DNA of 17,714 nucleotides, from contig JAPTVL010000244.1 of the NCBI GenBank assembly GCA_028065725.1, forward strand, positions 1 through 17,714, read 5' to 3'. Made by a program: the position numbers and the translations under genes. This document shows, piece after piece, positions 16,577 to 17,714 of the stretch. The notes under the pieces are model-generated. The model did no database searches and had not been told where the DNA came from. It saw only the letters and a list, made by a program, of their open reading frames with translations. Each line of letters opens with the position of its first letter. Within the stretch, counting starts at the first letter, position 1. The stretch is from Betaproteobacteria bacterium. Its GTDB lineage: Bacteria > Pseudomonadota > Gammaproteobacteria > Burkholderiales > Rhodocyclaceae.

Positions 16577-17714
16577 TCAACTATCGAGCGTGACGCGGAA
16601 TGCGGACAGGCACGGCGTGCCCTGCGCGGTGTCGATGACGACCCGGGCCTCGATGAATCGGGCGGTGACGGTGCCATTGCCCCACGGACTGAAGTCGGAA
16701 TAGGTCACTCCGTCGGAACTGGTGCTGATCGCGAGCTGCGGCAGCATTACTCCGCCCGGGATGGGGAGCGTGCCAGCGAACGCGCCCCAGGCGCGCACGG
16801 TTTTCACCGAACCCAGATCGAGCACGGCCTGCGGCGTGAACGAGCAGGCGGGGTACGGATTGGCCACCAGCGCATCGAAGGTGTCCCAGCCGTCGTCAGA
16901 CGTCGGGTTTTGCCCCTGCGGGACGAGCTTGCCCGTCCAGTGCTCGACGAGATAGGTCAATGTTCCCGGCCACTGCGGCCCGCAGGCAAGCAGAGCCTGC
17001 ACGGTCAAGCTGTCGGCGACGCTGAAATCCATCCGCGCCGGCGCCGAATAGTTGCCCCCCGAATCCTGCGCCGCCAGCAGGAAGGTCCAGGCGCCCGGCG
17101 GCACCTGCGCCGAGGCATAGGCTGTCTGGGTGAGGCCAGTTGCGATCAGCACGCCGTCGCGCCAGTCGGCGGCATTGCTCTGCGGCACGTAGCGCAGTTC
17201 ATAGCGGGCGCTGTTGATCATGGATCCGATCCAGCTGAAATCGACCGTCGTACCGCTTTGCGCGACGGTGAACCCCGAGGGCGCGGGCGGCACGGAGAGT
17301 TGCCCGCCGACGGTGAAGGCCGCCGCCGGTACCTGGGCGATGTCCTGCACGGCGACCGCGCCGGCGTTGAACGCCACGAACTTGAAGTAGAGCGTCTTGC
17401 CTTGCAGCGCCGGGTTGTAGGGATAGCGAAACAGCGTCTGGTCGCACAGCACGAACCGCGCGCCCGCCGCGACCGTGTTCCGGTCGGCGCTGTAGTAGAG
17501 GCCGCGCAGCAGGGTGCTCAGCGTGTAGTGTGACGTCGCCGTGAGCGTCGCATCGCGCCAGGCGATGAATTCGTTGCCCACCAATGACAGCGTGCCGTAG
17601 GTCATGAGGGTGGCCTGGTTGACGCCGGTCAACACCCCACGACTTGCCGACAGGTCGACGCCCACGGTATCGACGGCGTCGAGCACCCCGGGCGAGGCGG
17701 ATGGCGCAGGCCCC
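16577..17714 (-). CDS. J-like tail-tip host-specificity protein, C-terminal part
   Basis: The frame is open to the right edge of the window, so this is the last 379 or so residues of a larger protein; the GTG at 17686 is internal. Near the visible N-terminus, NEFIAWRDA and then YTLSTLLRGLYYS match the loop seen in J / gene-transfer-agent-type baseplate hub proteins (usually LLRG-x-x-G-T). A fibronectin-III-like domain follows (about residues 135-225 of this part), then a beta-rich C-terminal domain. Such proteins cap the tail, contact the host receptor and lead DNA injection. It is followed directly by the fibre-like gene. Confidence 0.8.
   Translation of the reverse strand, partial: GPAPSASPGVLDAVDTVGVDLSASRGVLTGVNQATLMTYGTLSLVGNEFIAWRDATLTATSHYTLSTLLRGLYYSADRNTVAAGARFVLCDQTLFRYPYNPALQGKTLYFKFVAFNAGAVAVQDIAQVPAAAFTVGGQLSVPPAPSGFTVAQSGTTVDFSWIGSMINSARYELRYVPQSNAADWRDGVLIATGLTQTAYASAQVPPGAWTFLLAAQDSGGNYSAPARMDFSVADSLTVQALLACGPQWPGTLTYLVEHWTGKLVPQGQNPTSDDGWDTFDALVANPYPACSFTPQAVLDLGSVKTVRAWGAFAGTLPIPGGVMLPQLAISTSSDGVTYSDFSPWGNGTVTARFIEARVVIDTAQGTPCLSAFRVTLDS

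Noticed and set aside
15884..17533. 549-residue plus-strand ORF opposite the tail genes
   Set aside because: Extreme Arg/Gly/His composition and no motif; the minus-strand frames form an ordered tail-gene pair with ribosome sites.
1..17714. CRISPR array or insertion sequence
   Set aside because: I saw no regularly spaced repeats, transposase motifs or terminal inverted repeats.

Overview
The window looks like part of a high-GC proteobacterial chromosome, most likely a betaproteobacterium or a high-GC gammaproteobacterium. The evidence is GC-rich codon third positions, clear Shine-Dalgarno sites and lambdoid-type phage late genes. I cannot name a species.

Left flank (1-500): there is no confident gene. 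It holds a strong 12-bp-stem intrinsic terminator (best in the minus direction) and a weak minus-strand ORF (230-490) that may be the 3' remnant of an interrupted gene.

Plus-strand defence operon (about 500-13220): a sigma70-like promoter overlaps a 39-bp interrupted palindrome. It is followed by seven tightly packed co-directional genes: a WYL-domain regulator, an SNF2-type helicase with a C-terminal DUF3883 (PD-(D/E)XK-like) domain, a DUF1156/COG1743-type adenine DNA methyltransferase, a DUF499/COG1483-type ATPase, a four-helix membrane protein, and two different ComEC-like metallo-beta-lactamase (MBL) fold proteins. Gaps are at most 21 bp, with one 4-bp overlap. The first four genes resemble half of a class 1 DISARM system (SNF2 helicase plus methylase), but DUF499 stands where DrmA/B/C would be. 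My reading is that WYL controls the operon; helicase, methylase and ATPase mark or sense DNA; and the lower-GC membrane/MBL/MBL trio is an added effector or signalling module. The functions are inferred. The trio joined to this core is the most novel-looking part.

Minus-strand prophage late genes (13059-17714): reading leftward from the right edge are the C-terminal part of a J-like tail-tip protein, a tail-fibre-like protein, an intrinsic terminator, and a lysis/accessory cassette. The cassette encodes a small coiled-coil membrane protein, a PLD-like protein, a GH24 endolysin, a holin-like protein, and Rz with a fully embedded Rz1 lipoprotein. Each cassette gene overlaps the next at an ATGA or equivalent junction. 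A last small phage ORF begins the same way but runs antisense into the defence operon, which suggests that the island is cargo joined to the end of the phage late operon.
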